Origin: Parelaphostrongylus tenuis
Lineage: Eukaryota; Nematoda; Chromadorea; Rhabditida; Metastrongylidae
DNA length: 64,000 nt
Reading direction: 5' to 3'
Assembly (NCBI GenBank): GCA_019055375.1
Contig: JAHQIW010000655.1
Span: forward strand, 1 to 64,000
Shown here: piece after piece, positions 35,215 through 45,115 of the stretch
Layout of the letters: each line of letters opens with the position of its first letter
Numbering within the stretch: position 1 is the stretch's first letter
Position numbers and translations under genes: made by a program
Notes under the pieces: generated by a model
Told to the model about the DNA's origin: nothing
The model's database searches: none
The model's input: the letters and a program-made list of their open reading frames with translations, nothing else

Positions 35215-35645
35215 CTTAACACGTTTCTGTCAATGTAAATAACATCTACTCAGTGATATAGATTGATGTTCAAGACTTTTACGTCAAGCGGATCACGAAC
35301 CCTCATCTCACTCTATCTGGGAAACTCTTTCTACACCACAACCAGTCTATCTATCAGTAACCCGTCGTCAACGGTTTTGGCCTAAATAGTCGGTATCACC
35401 ATTGAACTAGTCACGCTGACAGATATTAGGTATTGGATGATCGGCTAGAAGGCAGATGCGTTGTAACGTAAAAATAGTGATGGCTAAACGGGCATCAGTA
35501 ATGCATCGGTTTAGAGCACGCGCTCCTGGATAGAAGTGGGAGCCGGGTTCGATACTCGCCTGACGCAGAAGTCCTGCACATCACTGCACACTATAGGTAT
35601 ATCTATAACATCATACCGCCATTAGAAGCGATCAAATAGAGAGAA
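35215..35645. mobile_element. TR-MITE family, long copy
   Basis: Left end: TGTAAATAACATCTACTCAG, TGATATAGATTGATGTTCAA, GACTTTTACGTCA. Right end: TCCTGCACATCACTGCACAC, TATAGGTATATCTATAACAT, CATACCGCCATTAGAAGCGA, TCAAATAGAGAGAATT. The plus-strand tRNA-like core has GGTTTAGAGCACGCGCTCC (A-box-like) and CCGGGTTCGATACTCGCC (B-box-like). It is longer than the 26.4-kb copy by about 150 bp of internal sequence. Confidence 0.7.
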
Positions 35646-36244
35646 TTTTGGCAATTTTCATAGTACTGATATGTTGCCACAAATCAACTATCGAATTTCT
35701 TTCACAGCATACTTTACTTATGGAGATAAAAATGATAATAAGCTAAGAATCTTTCGGAAGAAAAAAAAAACTTCCTTATCCATTCAAAATGAAAGCCTTA
35801 TTTTCTTGAGTTCAAACAACCTCCTCGCCTATCCACTGGTATTCTTTCTAAGAATGGAAACTTTCACTCTTGAAAATGTGTTTCGAACAAACTAGAAAGA
35901 GACTGTGCTTTCTAAAATTAACAACACATAATGGATATACTTTTGTGAATCTAAAGCAAAATCTACTTATCCAATGAACCTAAAGCCTTTCAATTTCTTA
36001 AAATTCCACAATCTTAAAAACCCTCATCTCTTTGGATCTATCAAAAAGAACTAACGAAACTTCACAAGCTTCATTTTTTATGAGCTCCCAGTGACCGAGG
36101 AGAATGAGAGATAAAATAAACTCACCAGCAAGAACATCTTTGGTGGTGTAGATAATTATACGCTTGTCGTACTGAAAGATGTCGTTAAGTCTTTTAAGGG
36201 AGAACTTACAGCACAAACAGCAGTCAAAGTGTCAGTACCTTACC
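35646..36244. other. intergenic DNA
   Basis: AT-rich, with short open frames on both strands (35671-35895 plus; 35998-36216 minus) of no recognisable content. Confidence 0.4.
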
Positions 36245-36550
36245 ACTAATTTATCAAGGATGCTGAGTGATATTCAAAACTTCCGCTGTAAGCTGGAGTT
36301 GAACCAGCGTTTTTGAGAGAGAGATCAATGATTTGAGATCGATCTGATGCCGATACGTGCTTATCAGAGCAAATGCGCCATCGGTTAATTGCTGACAGCT
36401 TCCATACTTGACATCGAAGAATCGGCGGTAATATTGAGGAGATGGACTCGGTGGTGAGTAGTGATACCGAGCGTCCCGGAGAGATAATAAACGGGTTCAC
36501 CTTGCGCGTGAGTTTGAGAGTTTTGTGTATCACTCAAGACTTTAATCGAT
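36245..36550. mobile_element. degenerate tRNA-cored repeat, probably TR-MITE
   Basis: The minus strand has a tRNA-like stretch (TCTGATAAGCACGTATCGGC, then GCTGGTTCAACTCCAGC). Short opposed ends (GAGTGATATTCAAAAC at the left, GTTTTGTGTATCACTC at the right) match the GATGTGCAAAA terminal core of the family. It is open for 95 codons on the minus strand, but the frame runs through the tRNA-like core and is not a gene. Confidence 0.45.
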
Positions 36551-36551
36551 A

Positions 36552-36824
36552 TCAAGAATTCACCTTAATTTTCTTATACTTCTCTGATATATAATTAATT
36601 GATGGCATCAGCACAGCAAGATTCCGCTCCATCTCTAGCCGAGCTAAAAGAAGCACAGATATTGATAAAGTTACAGGTTTTCTATAGAATAACAATAAGA
36701 ATTGTAATAAGACGGACCACGCCGATAAGAAAATCTCCCTAAGGCGCCTGCTCATCAATTCATACAATCCTGCGAACATCGGCACAACAAATCGGGCAGG
36801 CAGTAATTTAAATAGATTTGTCAC
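36552..36824 (-). other. unrecognised 90-codon open frame, membrane-like
   Basis: A minus-strand frame, with internal ATG codons, whose product has a hydrophobic stretch (about FLSAWSVLLQFLLLFY) followed by basic residues. A donor-like AAG-GTGAAT lies at the 3' end (36560s). One membrane helix is plausible. I recognise no family. It may be one exon of a multi-exon membrane protein gene or a chance frame. Confidence 0.25.
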
Positions 36825-37117
36825 ATCCAGCCCATTTCACTGGGAAAGTAGCCCGCTTGATTGAAATATTTGACATACTTGTCCCTAAAAATACGTCCCA
36901 TTGGAATAAGTCAAGGACGGACTCTCATCAGATCTCAGCATCAAAGACAAAGAACATCTCACAAAATATCCTTTCTTACATAGAGCAAAGGTGAGATTGT
37001 GACGCGTTCGAAGGCACTGGCTACCGTTTCGGCAATTTTGCATTTCTCAGAGTCGCTAAACGACCCGTATAGAAGAGATCACCAGTGTGTTCTCACAGGC
37101 CATAATTATTATTCAAT
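36825..37117. other. intergenic DNA
   Basis: No recognised feature. Confidence 0.35.
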
Positions 37118-37545
37118 ATCAATCTCATGTCCTAACGTAAGCAGCAGAAACCTGGTCGCTATGCAAGCAGGAGTTCGGAAGCTATAGAACGCACAGTTGA
37201 GAGATTGATGCTAAGAGTATCCCATATGTTGCAAATGAGAGAAAGGATCTGAAGTTCCAAACTACATCATCGATGGAAAGTAAGGATTCCGTTCTACATT
37301 TCAGGCTATCAAAGATGGGCGAGAAGAGTTGTCGATTGGATTTATTAGTATATCAAGCGCTACACAGGAAGACCACGTAAACGATGATCTGATTTATTCA
37401 CGAAAAACCTAGAAGAAATTTATGATACTTAGCGAATTTCTAAAACATGAAGCACCTGTTGGACTACTGTTGCACGCGACAGGAAAAAATAGAAGAGTTG
37501 CCGGTTCCCGCTCGAGTCACTCGACGATCAGCGTAGCGAAGGTGA
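37118..37545 (+). mobile_element. RTE 3' terminal fragment
   Basis: Nucleotide similarity is plain to the last 430 bp of the RTE copy ending at 58917. Shared blocks are AGCAGAAACCTGGTCGCTA, AAATGAGAGAAAGGAT, a GGAAGACCACGTAAACG block in place of ACCCGTTGGTCC, CGATTTATTCACGAAA-like text, and the tail CTCGAGTCACTCGACGATCA. Reading frames encode fragments of ETWSL-, QMRE- and LESLDDQR-like motifs but are broken by many stops. It contains neither the reverse transcriptase nor the endonuclease domain; this is a typical 5'-truncated insertion. Confidence 0.75.
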
Positions 37546-37673
37546 CCAATCTTACAAAATATCATTCCAGTCAACTATGAATGACCTGTGTCGCATAGTG
37601 GTTGAATATGACCCCGCGACACACATGCGGTCGATGTCACCTCTGCGCTCAAAACTCAAAAATGAAAGCCTGA

Positions 37674-37955
37674 TTGTCTATAATAGTTATGAAGCAGAAA
37701 GATAATACAGTGGCTGATTCCTCAGCAGTGTCGCCTTATTCAGCACTGAAAGAGCCATGTTTTGACATCCAATCCTCTCAATCAAGCCCTCGTGATGAAA
37801 GCACATGGAGCACAAAACGTAAGCGTATTATTGCTCTGATTATGAAAGTGTTTGGCAGAACGGATTGCATGTCAAATTTGACATCTCCAGGCTCTGAAGA
37901 AGGCGATACTGTCGAAGCGTCAGCCATTCGACAGTATGTTAGATCACTACTGTAG
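37674..37955 (+). other. unrecognised Ser-rich 93-codon open frame
   Basis: A plus-strand frame; the sixth codon is a true ATG. The product is rich in Ser, Asp and Glu with a KRKR cluster near the middle, a composition often seen in disordered nuclear proteins. It has no recognised domain. It lies just after the RTE fragment. The frame ends at TAG without a splice donor, so if real it would be a short gene or terminal exon. Confidence 0.25.
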
Positions 37956-38316
37956 TTAATAAGTGCTAATATTTTCGACTTCGGATCTACCTGTCAAAGA
38001 GAATTACTGAGTTATTAATCAATGTTGAGGCTAGCAGATAATTGGTTCTGTGAATCATAACATAGTTGAGTATAACTGAGTTAGCGTAAGTCGATATGCA
38101 TAATGCGATTTTATGACTCGCAACTTCATCGCCGCTTCAACCCGGTGTCCGACATGTCGGTCGCAGCGGCGAGTAGCTGAGCGATGGACCAAACGCAACC
38201 GCACATGCTGGGACGTACATTATGAATGGGTCGGCGGCCACCAGCAAATACCGATATGCACGACGGCATCACCAATTTACGTTTGTCAAATTATAGTTGA
38301 AGTGAAGATTTGGTTT
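37956..38316. other. intergenic DNA
   Basis: Contains a GC-rich patch at about 38140-38250, but no recognised element. Confidence 0.35.
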
Positions 38317-38640
38317 TCTTCGATTATAAAGGAACAAATAATATTCGACCTCATTCGCTATACAGGAAGTACATAGAAGTGTTAGCATTCATTCAAGAGC
38401 TTGAATCTGTGGGTAGCGAGGTAGTGGCCGGTATTTCGAAACACCCATTCAAAACGTGAAAAATACAAGACAGTGTTATGTTTTACATCGGCCGTGCCTT
38501 CACCTTCATCAACGCGTATTCGCTGTAAGCACGAAAAACATGTGAACGTGTAGAGGAAATCTCTTAGTGTCTAAGTAAATTGTTTTATATGGAATTTCTT
38601 TCAGAGCGGAAGAAAATTCTTACCTGAATGACAAGTTGCA
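38317..38640 (+). repeat. IR-1 family arm, long subtype
   Basis: AAGGAACAAATAATATTCG, AGAAGTGTTAGCATTCATTC, a CGAAACACCCATTCAAAACG block, CGTATTCGCTGTAAGC, then AGAGCGGAAGAAAATTCTTA. It aligns by eye over about 265 bp with 41310-41575 and more weakly with 48541-48785. Confidence 0.75.
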
Positions 38641-38815
38641 GCCCACATATCTAACACGTCAAGCCACTGATCGATTGCTCCGTCTCAGCGCGTAGATTGG
38701 CTGTTGAACGAGCGCGCTGTTATGTGGAACTCGATGCCATTTCTGCTGCTACACTGCCAATAAATCGTCTCTTGAGAAATCAAGCATAGCGTTGAAACCA
38801 CTAGAGCTTACACTA
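38641..38815. other. spacer between IR-1 arms
   Basis: No recognised feature. Confidence 0.3.
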
Positions 38816-39030
38816 GCGAATGATTCTAATAATTCTAAGAAAGAGCTCTGTCACACAAAGTGTTAACCACAAATATTTTCCATCTCTCATAGTGCTATCA
38901 AAAAAGCTTTTTTCAGAAGAAAACACACTTCTGGGTTCTCTGAAACTTGGACTATCGAAAGAGTGTTGACAATAAGGAAGAAGTTTTGTCGAGCGAAATA
39001 TAAGCGAGTAAGAAAACAAAATGCGAGGTA
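38816..39030 (-). repeat. IR-1 family arm, inverted
   Basis: The stretch ending GTTGACAATAAGGAAGAAG...GAAATATAAGCGAGTAAG matches the inverted motif at 41905-41970 (AAGAAAGGAGCTTTGTTTAG, GAAATATAAGCTGACAAG). With the plus arm at 38317 it would form a fold-back unit of about 0.7 kb. Divergence is high. Confidence 0.45.
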
Positions 39031-39662
39031 GTGTGAAACATGGCTTAATTCTTTCCTGAAACAAAATAAAAATTTCTAATATATAACGAAAATGTGGAGC
39101 CTGTAGATCGCGCTGCGCAGTATTTTGGCTATGACGGCAAAAGGGCAAAATTTTACCTTTCAGAAAATCTTTTTTCGTTCGTGGAAAAATTTTGGATTAC
39201 TTTCAATATACGTACTTCTTTGCTTCAAAAGGGCCTTTCTGTAAGTAATCGTTTATTCAGTAATGTCGTTTTTCAAGATTCTCGAATGAAATGCACCAGC
39301 ATCAAATGCTCATTGAGAGGATAGATGATTATGAGGATAATAGATAATTATACAACATTCCTTAAGTTTCCCCCAACTGGGATTTTGAAGAGATCAAACA
39401 GAGTCGTAGATATTTAAAAAAAAAGCTATCGATCTTGAGATAAAAGATGTGGATGCAACTTTCGAATAGTCTGGATGAAATTAGTAGGGCGGCGTAGGTG
39501 AACAAAACTATTGGGTTGGAAAGAAATTTCGAGTACTCAAATTGTTTTTTCTGATCACTTTCATGCGCTCAAAATTTTTTTCCTGCAGTTAAAACAAGTT
39601 TTTGCAGTTATTGTGGCTTATAACACTCGTACATTTTTTCAGATGGATTTTCCCCAAGCAAC
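39031..39662. other. intergenic DNA
   Basis: AT-rich, with a 76-codon frame (39094-39324) of no recognised content. Confidence 0.35.
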
Positions 39663-40475
39663 GGGCTCTTTCTGAATAGAAGAGAATAGATGGAAAACAA
39701 TCTCATTTGCTGGAGAGGAAATTTTTATAGGAGTGTTAGCAAACAATCGAAAGCTAAGGCTTCATACTACAGCCCCAAGTCGTTGGTTTTTCTAGAGAAA
39801 CTTTTTTTTGACATTCTACAGGAGAAGGTTTCTTGGCTTCACAGGCAAATTCTCGCCGGAAGGAGCTATTTCTTTGGACTGTTAGTAATCACGCGATAGC
39901 ATAATCAAGTATGATTCCAACAACGTGCTTAATCTCAAAAACACCGCTTACCTGCAACGTATCAGGTAAAATAATCTTCAACGCAGCTGGTAATAAGTCC
40001 ACTTCTCAAGCAGGAGCAGCGGGTTATCGCGCGAGCTCAAGTGGACGCTGGCTGCAGGGGCCAGTGAACGTTACGATGAACGCGTAGAAAGGTATCGCAT
40101 CAGCAGTCACGTGGCCGCCACGACCATGAACTATCTTTAGGTCGTCCATTCTCATACATCGAATTCAACTTATTATACCTGGCTTCGTTACAGAGAAACG
40201 ATCTTTTCAGGATATGAGCACTGCATTCGCATCAAGAAGCACTACGCTATTTTATGAGTACTATTAATCCAAAGAAAAAGCTTTGTCCGGTGATAATTAG
40301 AGCTAGATTAAGTGGAAATTACAGCGTTATAAAAGTGTGTTTTAAAGACCAGTGACGTGAGGCTGTAACAAGAAACATCAGCTTTCGTATCGTTACCAAC
40401 ATTCCTATGAAAAGGCCCTCTCTAGCAAATGAGATCGCTTTTTTCATTTGTCTCCTCCAAATGAGAAAGAACCCG
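39663..40475. mobile_element. IR-1 fold-back element, copy 1
   Basis: Left arm 39663-39800: GGGCTCTTTCTGAATAG, AATCTCATTTGCTGGAGAGG, ATTTTTATAGGAGTGTTAGC, CAATCGAAAGC. The reverse complement of the right arm 40320-40475 reads GGGTTCTTTCTCATTTGG, CGATCTCATTTGCTAGAGAG, TTTTCATAGGAATGTTGGTA, ATACGAAAGC. The arms are about 140 bp and roughly 70% alike by eye. The centre holds a GC-rich part (about 40000-40100) and the shared block TTAATCCAAAGAAAAAGC, TTTGTCCGGTGA. No protein is encoded, so this is a non-autonomous inverted-repeat element. Confidence 0.75.
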
Positions 40476-41250
40476 TAAACGATTACTGACTCTACACTAG
40501 AACCGTTGCGTGTCAAAGCATCACTTGAACCAAACGAGATTCGCGCAGCATCGACAATCGTTTTTGCTTCCGAGGCAATTCCATCTCGAACCAAATTTAT
40601 GAGTTCTACATGAGAAAATAGCCAAAAAAGCTCTTTCGAAGGGAATTAAACCAAAAACCAAATGCGTGAGAAATAATCAACAAGTACGAAAAAGTCTGAA
40701 AACCTTCTTGCAACCAATAATGATTTTGAATAGTCTCACTTATGAGTACGAATAAAATTGAGAAATTAGAATGTGCCCCACCTATAAAAGTTCCATCGTA
40801 AAAGAATAACTAGTAGATCTTAACTCTTGAGTGCCAGTTCTTGATGAGAAGTGACCGCCGTTCTGATCGATCGCGTGATGGTTGGCGATGTCGATCTGTG
40901 GATGGAGGCGCGATATGTTCACAATGTTGTGGCTTTGTAATGGAATACAGAGTATTATTGTCATGGAAGAATTATGTTAGAATATCAAAAAATATGATAT
41001 GAGAGACTTCAGAAGGCCATTTCTAGTGTTAACATGATCAACCAATTTATTTCAAAATATTGAATAGTGTGTTATTAACGGCTATACACCTCGCAGGTGA
41101 TGCCACTTATACAAAAATTGTAATTAGTTTTTCAAGTTGCTAATGCCCACGAGGAATTGTGCAATTTACAGAATTAGTGAACATAGCATGATCTCTCATT
41201 CAATCAAAATGAATGTTTCCACTGATCACTTATTCTGTGCTGAAGTCATT
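40476..41250. other. intergenic DNA
   Basis: No gene recognised. Short frames on both strands look accidental. Confidence 0.4.
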
Positions 41251-42155
41251 AGGTTTTCTCCGATTAGGAGGAAACAAATAAAAAACCAATTTCATTCGTT
41301 GAAGAAATATTATTCATAAGAGTGTTAGTTACCTTTCGAAAGCTGAAACTTGAAGCCACAGTTTTGCATCTCCGGTTTTCCAAGCATCCCTTCAAAACGT
41401 GTGGCATAGAAAATTATGCTTTACCCTCGCTTTTCGCCTTCATGTTTATCGGGCGTATAAATCGCTGTAAGCCGATGAGCATATCAACTTGTAGAGAAAT
41501 TTTTTAGTACCTTAACCAATCGTTTTATTTGGAGTTTCCTTTGAGACGGAGGAAAAATTCCCAAGTGAATAGGAAAACGTTGATCATCCCGTCTCGTCCC
41601 GCCTCTGTCACGCTCCTGCCACGCTCCTGTCACTGCCGTCACCTTATCAAATAGCCTATAAACAACGTTATCAGAATGTAAAACTCAGTCATATTCTTCT
41701 TGCTAAACCGTACTGCAGGATATAAGCACATGGCTGAAATCGGAATTCATTGAGCTATTGGATGAATTACTAATTATTAGTCCAAAGAATAAACCCTGTC
41801 CGGCGAGATTTCAAGCAAAAATCGAAGATCGGAGGAGATCAAAAGACCAAAAATGTCCTTTGAAAAGCAAACGAATTGTTGAGCTCTCTGAAGCTTTTTC
41901 TACAGCTTGAGTATCAACACTCTAAGAAAGGAGCTTTGTTTAGAGAAATATAAGCTGACAAGGAAAAAAACAGCCATTCCATTGGACACGATTCTATTTT
42001 GAATGTTGGAGCGCCATAAAGAAATTTTTTTAGAAAAACAATGGCGTAAAGCTACAGCCTTAGGTCTCATCTTCCGAATGGCTGCTAATCTCTGAAGAAG
42101 CGCTCTTCTCCAGCGAGTTTAGATCGATTTCTATATGTTTTCTCCTTAACAGAAA
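41251..42155. mobile_element. IR-1 fold-back element, copy 2
   Basis: Left arm from 41251: TTTTCTCCGATTAGGAGGAA, AAAAACCAATTTCATTCG, ATAAGAGTGTTAGTTACC, TTTCGAAAGC. Right arm 42046-42155, as reverse complement: GGCTCTTTCTGTTAAGGAG, CTCGCTGGAGAAGAGCG, AGATTAGCAGCCATTCGGAA. A second inverted motif sits inside the right part at 41880-41970. The centre has TTAGTCCAAAGAATAAACCC, TGTCCGGCGAGA, matching copy 1, and a short GC-rich tandem motif (CACGCTCCTG twice) near 41615-41635. Confidence 0.75.
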
Positions 42156-42714
42156 GAGCCAAACATTATCTATAGTGGCTACGTTCCTTAGTGGCTAACG
42201 AACTAATTTTAGTTTTCTAGGTTTCTTCTGTTAGTTGGATGTTCTTGACGTGAACTTGTGTACTCCATCCAATTCCACCCTCCCATACCGTCACTGAGGC
42301 CATCTGCTATCGATTGCAATTCTCCGTTAGTACATGATAGACCAAATCCACCACTTTCTTCCGAAGAAAATCTGTGCTTTTCGTGCGCGGTACTCCTCAT
42401 TAGCGCGTTTCAGCGCTTAGTTCGCCTCCAACTTATTTATAACTACTACATACAAAGAGGAATGGGTTACTTCCAAACTGCTCAGGGCTAACACTTGAGC
42501 AGTGCCATGGAATGGTTGTTGTGTGAAGTTTACGTGATATGGTGATCCCACAAGCACTCAAACCACTCTGATATCTCTGCAGATTCTATGAAGTATCGGT
42601 AAGCTGGTGTATCGCATGCAGTACGCATCACATTTTTGACCAGCTACTTGTTGTTTCTTGATTTATAATCACTGTGATTGATTCTGGGAATTGAATGTAA
42701 AGATTTTGTAATGG
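42156..42714. other. intergenic DNA
   Basis: Overlapping open frames lie on both strands at 42209-42491. These mirror one another and show no domain. Nothing else is recognised. Confidence 0.4.
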
Positions 42715-42748
42715 ATTATTATTCAACAGCTTTAGCGGTGGTAAGATT

Positions 42749-42783
<35 letters not shown>

Positions 42784-43045
42784 CACTAATGTAGGGTGAT
42801 GTGCAAAACTTTCGCGTGAGGTTGGAGTAGAACCTGCACTTCACTTTTTCCGCTAGCGCGTGCCCTATCCGTTACACTATTAATTCCCATTTTGCATATT
42901 ACTCTTTCTGCGCTACGGCAAATCTATCTGTCAGTCGACAGCTGTCAACGGCCTGGCCCGGGTAGCAGGTTTTGCACATCACTCTGCATTACTGGGTATA
43001 TCTATAGAATTTTACCACCGCTTAAGTGCTTAACTAAAACCACTT
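42715..43045. mobile_element. TR-MITE family, clearest copy
   Basis: Left end: TTCAACAGCTTTAGCGGTGG, TAAGATTCC, an expanded (AT)n tract (42751-42781), ACCCACTAATGTAGGGTGAT, GTGCAAAACTTTCGCG. Right end, inverted: GTTTTGCACATCACTCTGCA, TTACTGGGTATATCTATAGA, ATTTTACCACCGCTTAAG. The minus-strand core holds AGTGTAACGGATAGGGCACG (A-box-like) and GCAGGTTCTACTCC (B-box-like). So inverted repeats of about 60-80 bp enclose a tRNA-like Pol III promoter. Confidence 0.8.
42751..42781. repeat. AT dinucleotide microsatellite inside TR-MITE
   Basis: About 31 bp of pure AT at the place where other copies read AGATATACCC. It probably arose by slippage from the element's own TATA-rich terminus. Confidence 0.9.
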
Positions 43046-43084
43046 TCGCCTGATTTTTGATACCCACTATCTGTCAGTGTGACT

Positions 43085-43175
43085 GGGTTCAATGTCAAAG
43101 AGTGAGGTGCGGGTTCTAGTCTCGCCTGACGCGAAAGTTTTGCATGTCACTCTACATTACTGGGTATACAGAGAT
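43085..43175 (+). mobile_element. TR-MITE family, right-end fragment
   Basis: GCGGGTTCTAGTCTCGCC, TGACGCGAAAGTTTTGCATG, TCACTCTACATTACTGGGTA, TAC. This gives the B-box-like block and right terminus, 40 bp after the previous copy and in the opposite sense to its core. Confidence 0.7.
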
Positions 43176-44035
43176 TTTTAGGAAGCAAAGGTAACAAAAT
43201 CGTAGTATCATTTGTACTACTTTTTACAATTAATGAATGCCAAACATAGTATAACAATGTGCCATTTTGCGGCACGTGATCCGCCAAAGATTTCTTGCTC
43301 CGTCCTTTACGTGTTGAGAAGGAAAGACTTCGTTTAGGTTTGTCTCGAAAATAGGCGACAAAACAGAAGAAATGAGCCGTTCGGTAGGATATGAAAGAGA
43401 AAAAACTCTTCGCGTTGTGATAATGAAATAAGACAGAAGCATTTACGTCCTTTTTCCGTATTAACGATGGGACGATGATTTGTATTGTCTAAATCCATCA
43501 GAAATTTTGATATACTGATATATCAATTTCAGTTCCACTGGTGCGTTACCGTCCAGCAAATAGCTAAGATTCCCCGAATTTCAAGGTGAGGAGATCATAC
43601 AATTTCATTCTACGAACAAAAGGATTATTCTGCCAGAAGCAGTTTTGCATAAAACGGCAACCAGCCGGTAATTTCCAACGTGAAAAAATGAGTGAATATG
43701 TTAGAAAGGCGAAGAGAAGTATTTTCATAACCGTTTGAGCACAACCACAATACACTCAGGATGTTTCTTTCAATACACATTATTTATTCCATCATATAAA
43801 TATACAGCGGAAAAAGGGTAGCCGTGTGCAGCAGAAAAAAATGCCTACAGAAACAATAGCGCAATAGTACTAACAATGCACGGCTGCTCTCTCTCTGGCC
43901 GACATATGCAGTTTGACTTGACTACTGCAGGTTCGAAAAGTAGCAAGCTCGTCCTCTTAGTCTAAAAAAAAGAAATTCCTACGTCGAATTGAAAAAGAGC
44001 AAATAAACAAAGACAGTTGAAAGATTTCAATGGAG
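43176..44035. other. intergenic DNA
   Basis: Short minus-strand frames at 43230-43442 and 43564-43755 have no recognised domain. Nothing else seen. Confidence 0.4.
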
Positions 44036-44215
44036 CGGGGCTTGGCGCCGTGGCCGAATGGTTGTGATGTTATTCACTACCCGCGTGGAACCCAGCTCCA
44101 CCCCCCCCCCTTCCCCACTTCTCTCGGCTATCAGCAACAACGTCCTATGGACCGCCATGGCAAGGCTATCTTCGAGGTTGGAAAAGACATGGACATCTTT
44201 ACTAAACAAACCTCA
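44036..44215 (+). mobile_element. tRNA-headed SINE (SINE-2), copy 2
   Basis: GGCGCCGTGGCCGAATGGTT (an A-box-like block resembling the 5' part of tRNA-Ser or tRNA-Leu), then GGAACCCAGCTCCA near the B-box position and a run of ten C. The body is CGTCCTATGGACCGCCATGG, then CTATCTTCGAGGTTGGAAAA. Body blocks match the minus-strand copy at 34.7-34.97 kb. Not a functional tRNA: the acceptor and T stems do not pair. Confidence 0.65.
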
Positions 44216-44573
44216 CTAAATACCAAACTCCACATCGAATTACACAATCATTAGCGAGATACCCACGATCACTCCGTTTCTTCAAGAAATTCGAATGAAT
44301 CTCCCTAAAAATTTGCCATCAATAGGAGAGTGAAGTTCAAAAATCTCATTAACCTTAGAATATTTTGAGGAGAATTAAATTGAGTGGTTTAATCTGTTCT
44401 TATCTTCAGCAGTACTTTGTATCAAGAAATCCAACTGTAAGGCGATAAAAATATAAAATAATTGGACCGTGGTCAGCTAACGATAATCCAACTAAAGCTG
44501 CTCATCATTTTGCTATAATCTATTTTCAGAAATAAATACTCATATGGCTAAATAAGCCAGCTTTGTGAATTAC
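44216..44573. other. intergenic DNA or possible 3' region of the next gene model
   Basis: AT-rich with no recognised feature. Confidence 0.3.
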
Positions 44574-44715
44574 CGAGAGAGCAAATTTGTTTGATTAAAA
44601 TTCCCATGCATTTCAATTCTTCAGCGTCAATGATTCCAGCTGGGGCTCCACGGCCATTCGCCTTGGTTTTACTTTCGTTGTCGTACGAGTCGGATCTTCT
44701 TCGGAGAAGCACCGG
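44574..44715 (-). CDS. candidate exon, downstream, of a possible host gene
   Basis: On the minus strand, ACCTCGTTTCAG ends at 44716, a very good nematode splice acceptor. The following 142 bases are GC-richer and open in two frames, and CTCTCG-GTAATT offers a donor at 44573-44572. Joined in phase to the upstream candidate exon (donor at 44912-44911), the reading frame stops at TGA 44615-44613, making a terminal exon of 103 bases. Read in the alternative frame it stays open to the GTAATT donor (PVLLRRRSDSYDNESK..., then IIDAEELKCMGILIKQ). Which frame is used depends on whether another exon lies in between. I recognise no domain in either product. Confidence 0.3.
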
Positions 44716-44912
44716 CTGAAACGAGGTCCTTACCAAGTCACACAGTTCTCCATTATAGGACAGATGTTGATGACAGTGAGTGTTCAATAATACTATTTGT
44801 TATCGTCTTGCATACACTTATATATGAACTAATGATAGACTCTTCTTTCTGTGATAGCCGAAAATACACCGACTACCGCAAAATGTAATGTCCAATGAAA
44901 AACAAAACTTAC

Positions 44913-45115
44913 ATTGAACAATCATTATCACAAGAAACGTCCTGTATAAAAAAAGGTTCTGTCGAAGTAGAGTTCAATTTGATCGCTGCTACTCCGAAGG
45001 AGTTCCGACTAGAACGTGAAAGAAGGCGAGCACCACTGCGAGGTCGAACGGTGTGAAAAACCGGCTCGGATCGATCGCAGCGCGGAGGAAACGCGGGAAA
45101 ACGATCTTCAGACAA
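44913..45115 (-). CDS. candidate exon, upstream, of a possible host gene
   Basis: A minus-strand frame of 67 codons ending exactly at a strong donor, TCAAT-GTAAGTTTTG (GT at 44912-44911). It is GC-richer than its surroundings, and the product is Arg-, Ser- and Pro-rich with no transmembrane segment. Spliced directly to 44715-44613 across a 198-base intron it gives a continuous frame (203 + 103 = 306 bases). It has no ATG of its own: an in-frame stop precedes it and the apparent start is TTG. An upstream exon is therefore required, possibly entering at an AAG near 45109 or from another acceptor. An overlapping frame (44989-45207) is also open, which lowers confidence. Confidence 0.3.

Noticed and set aside
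36246..36533. 95-codon minus-strand frame
   Set aside because: Runs through a tRNA-like core and the ends of a MITE-like repeat.
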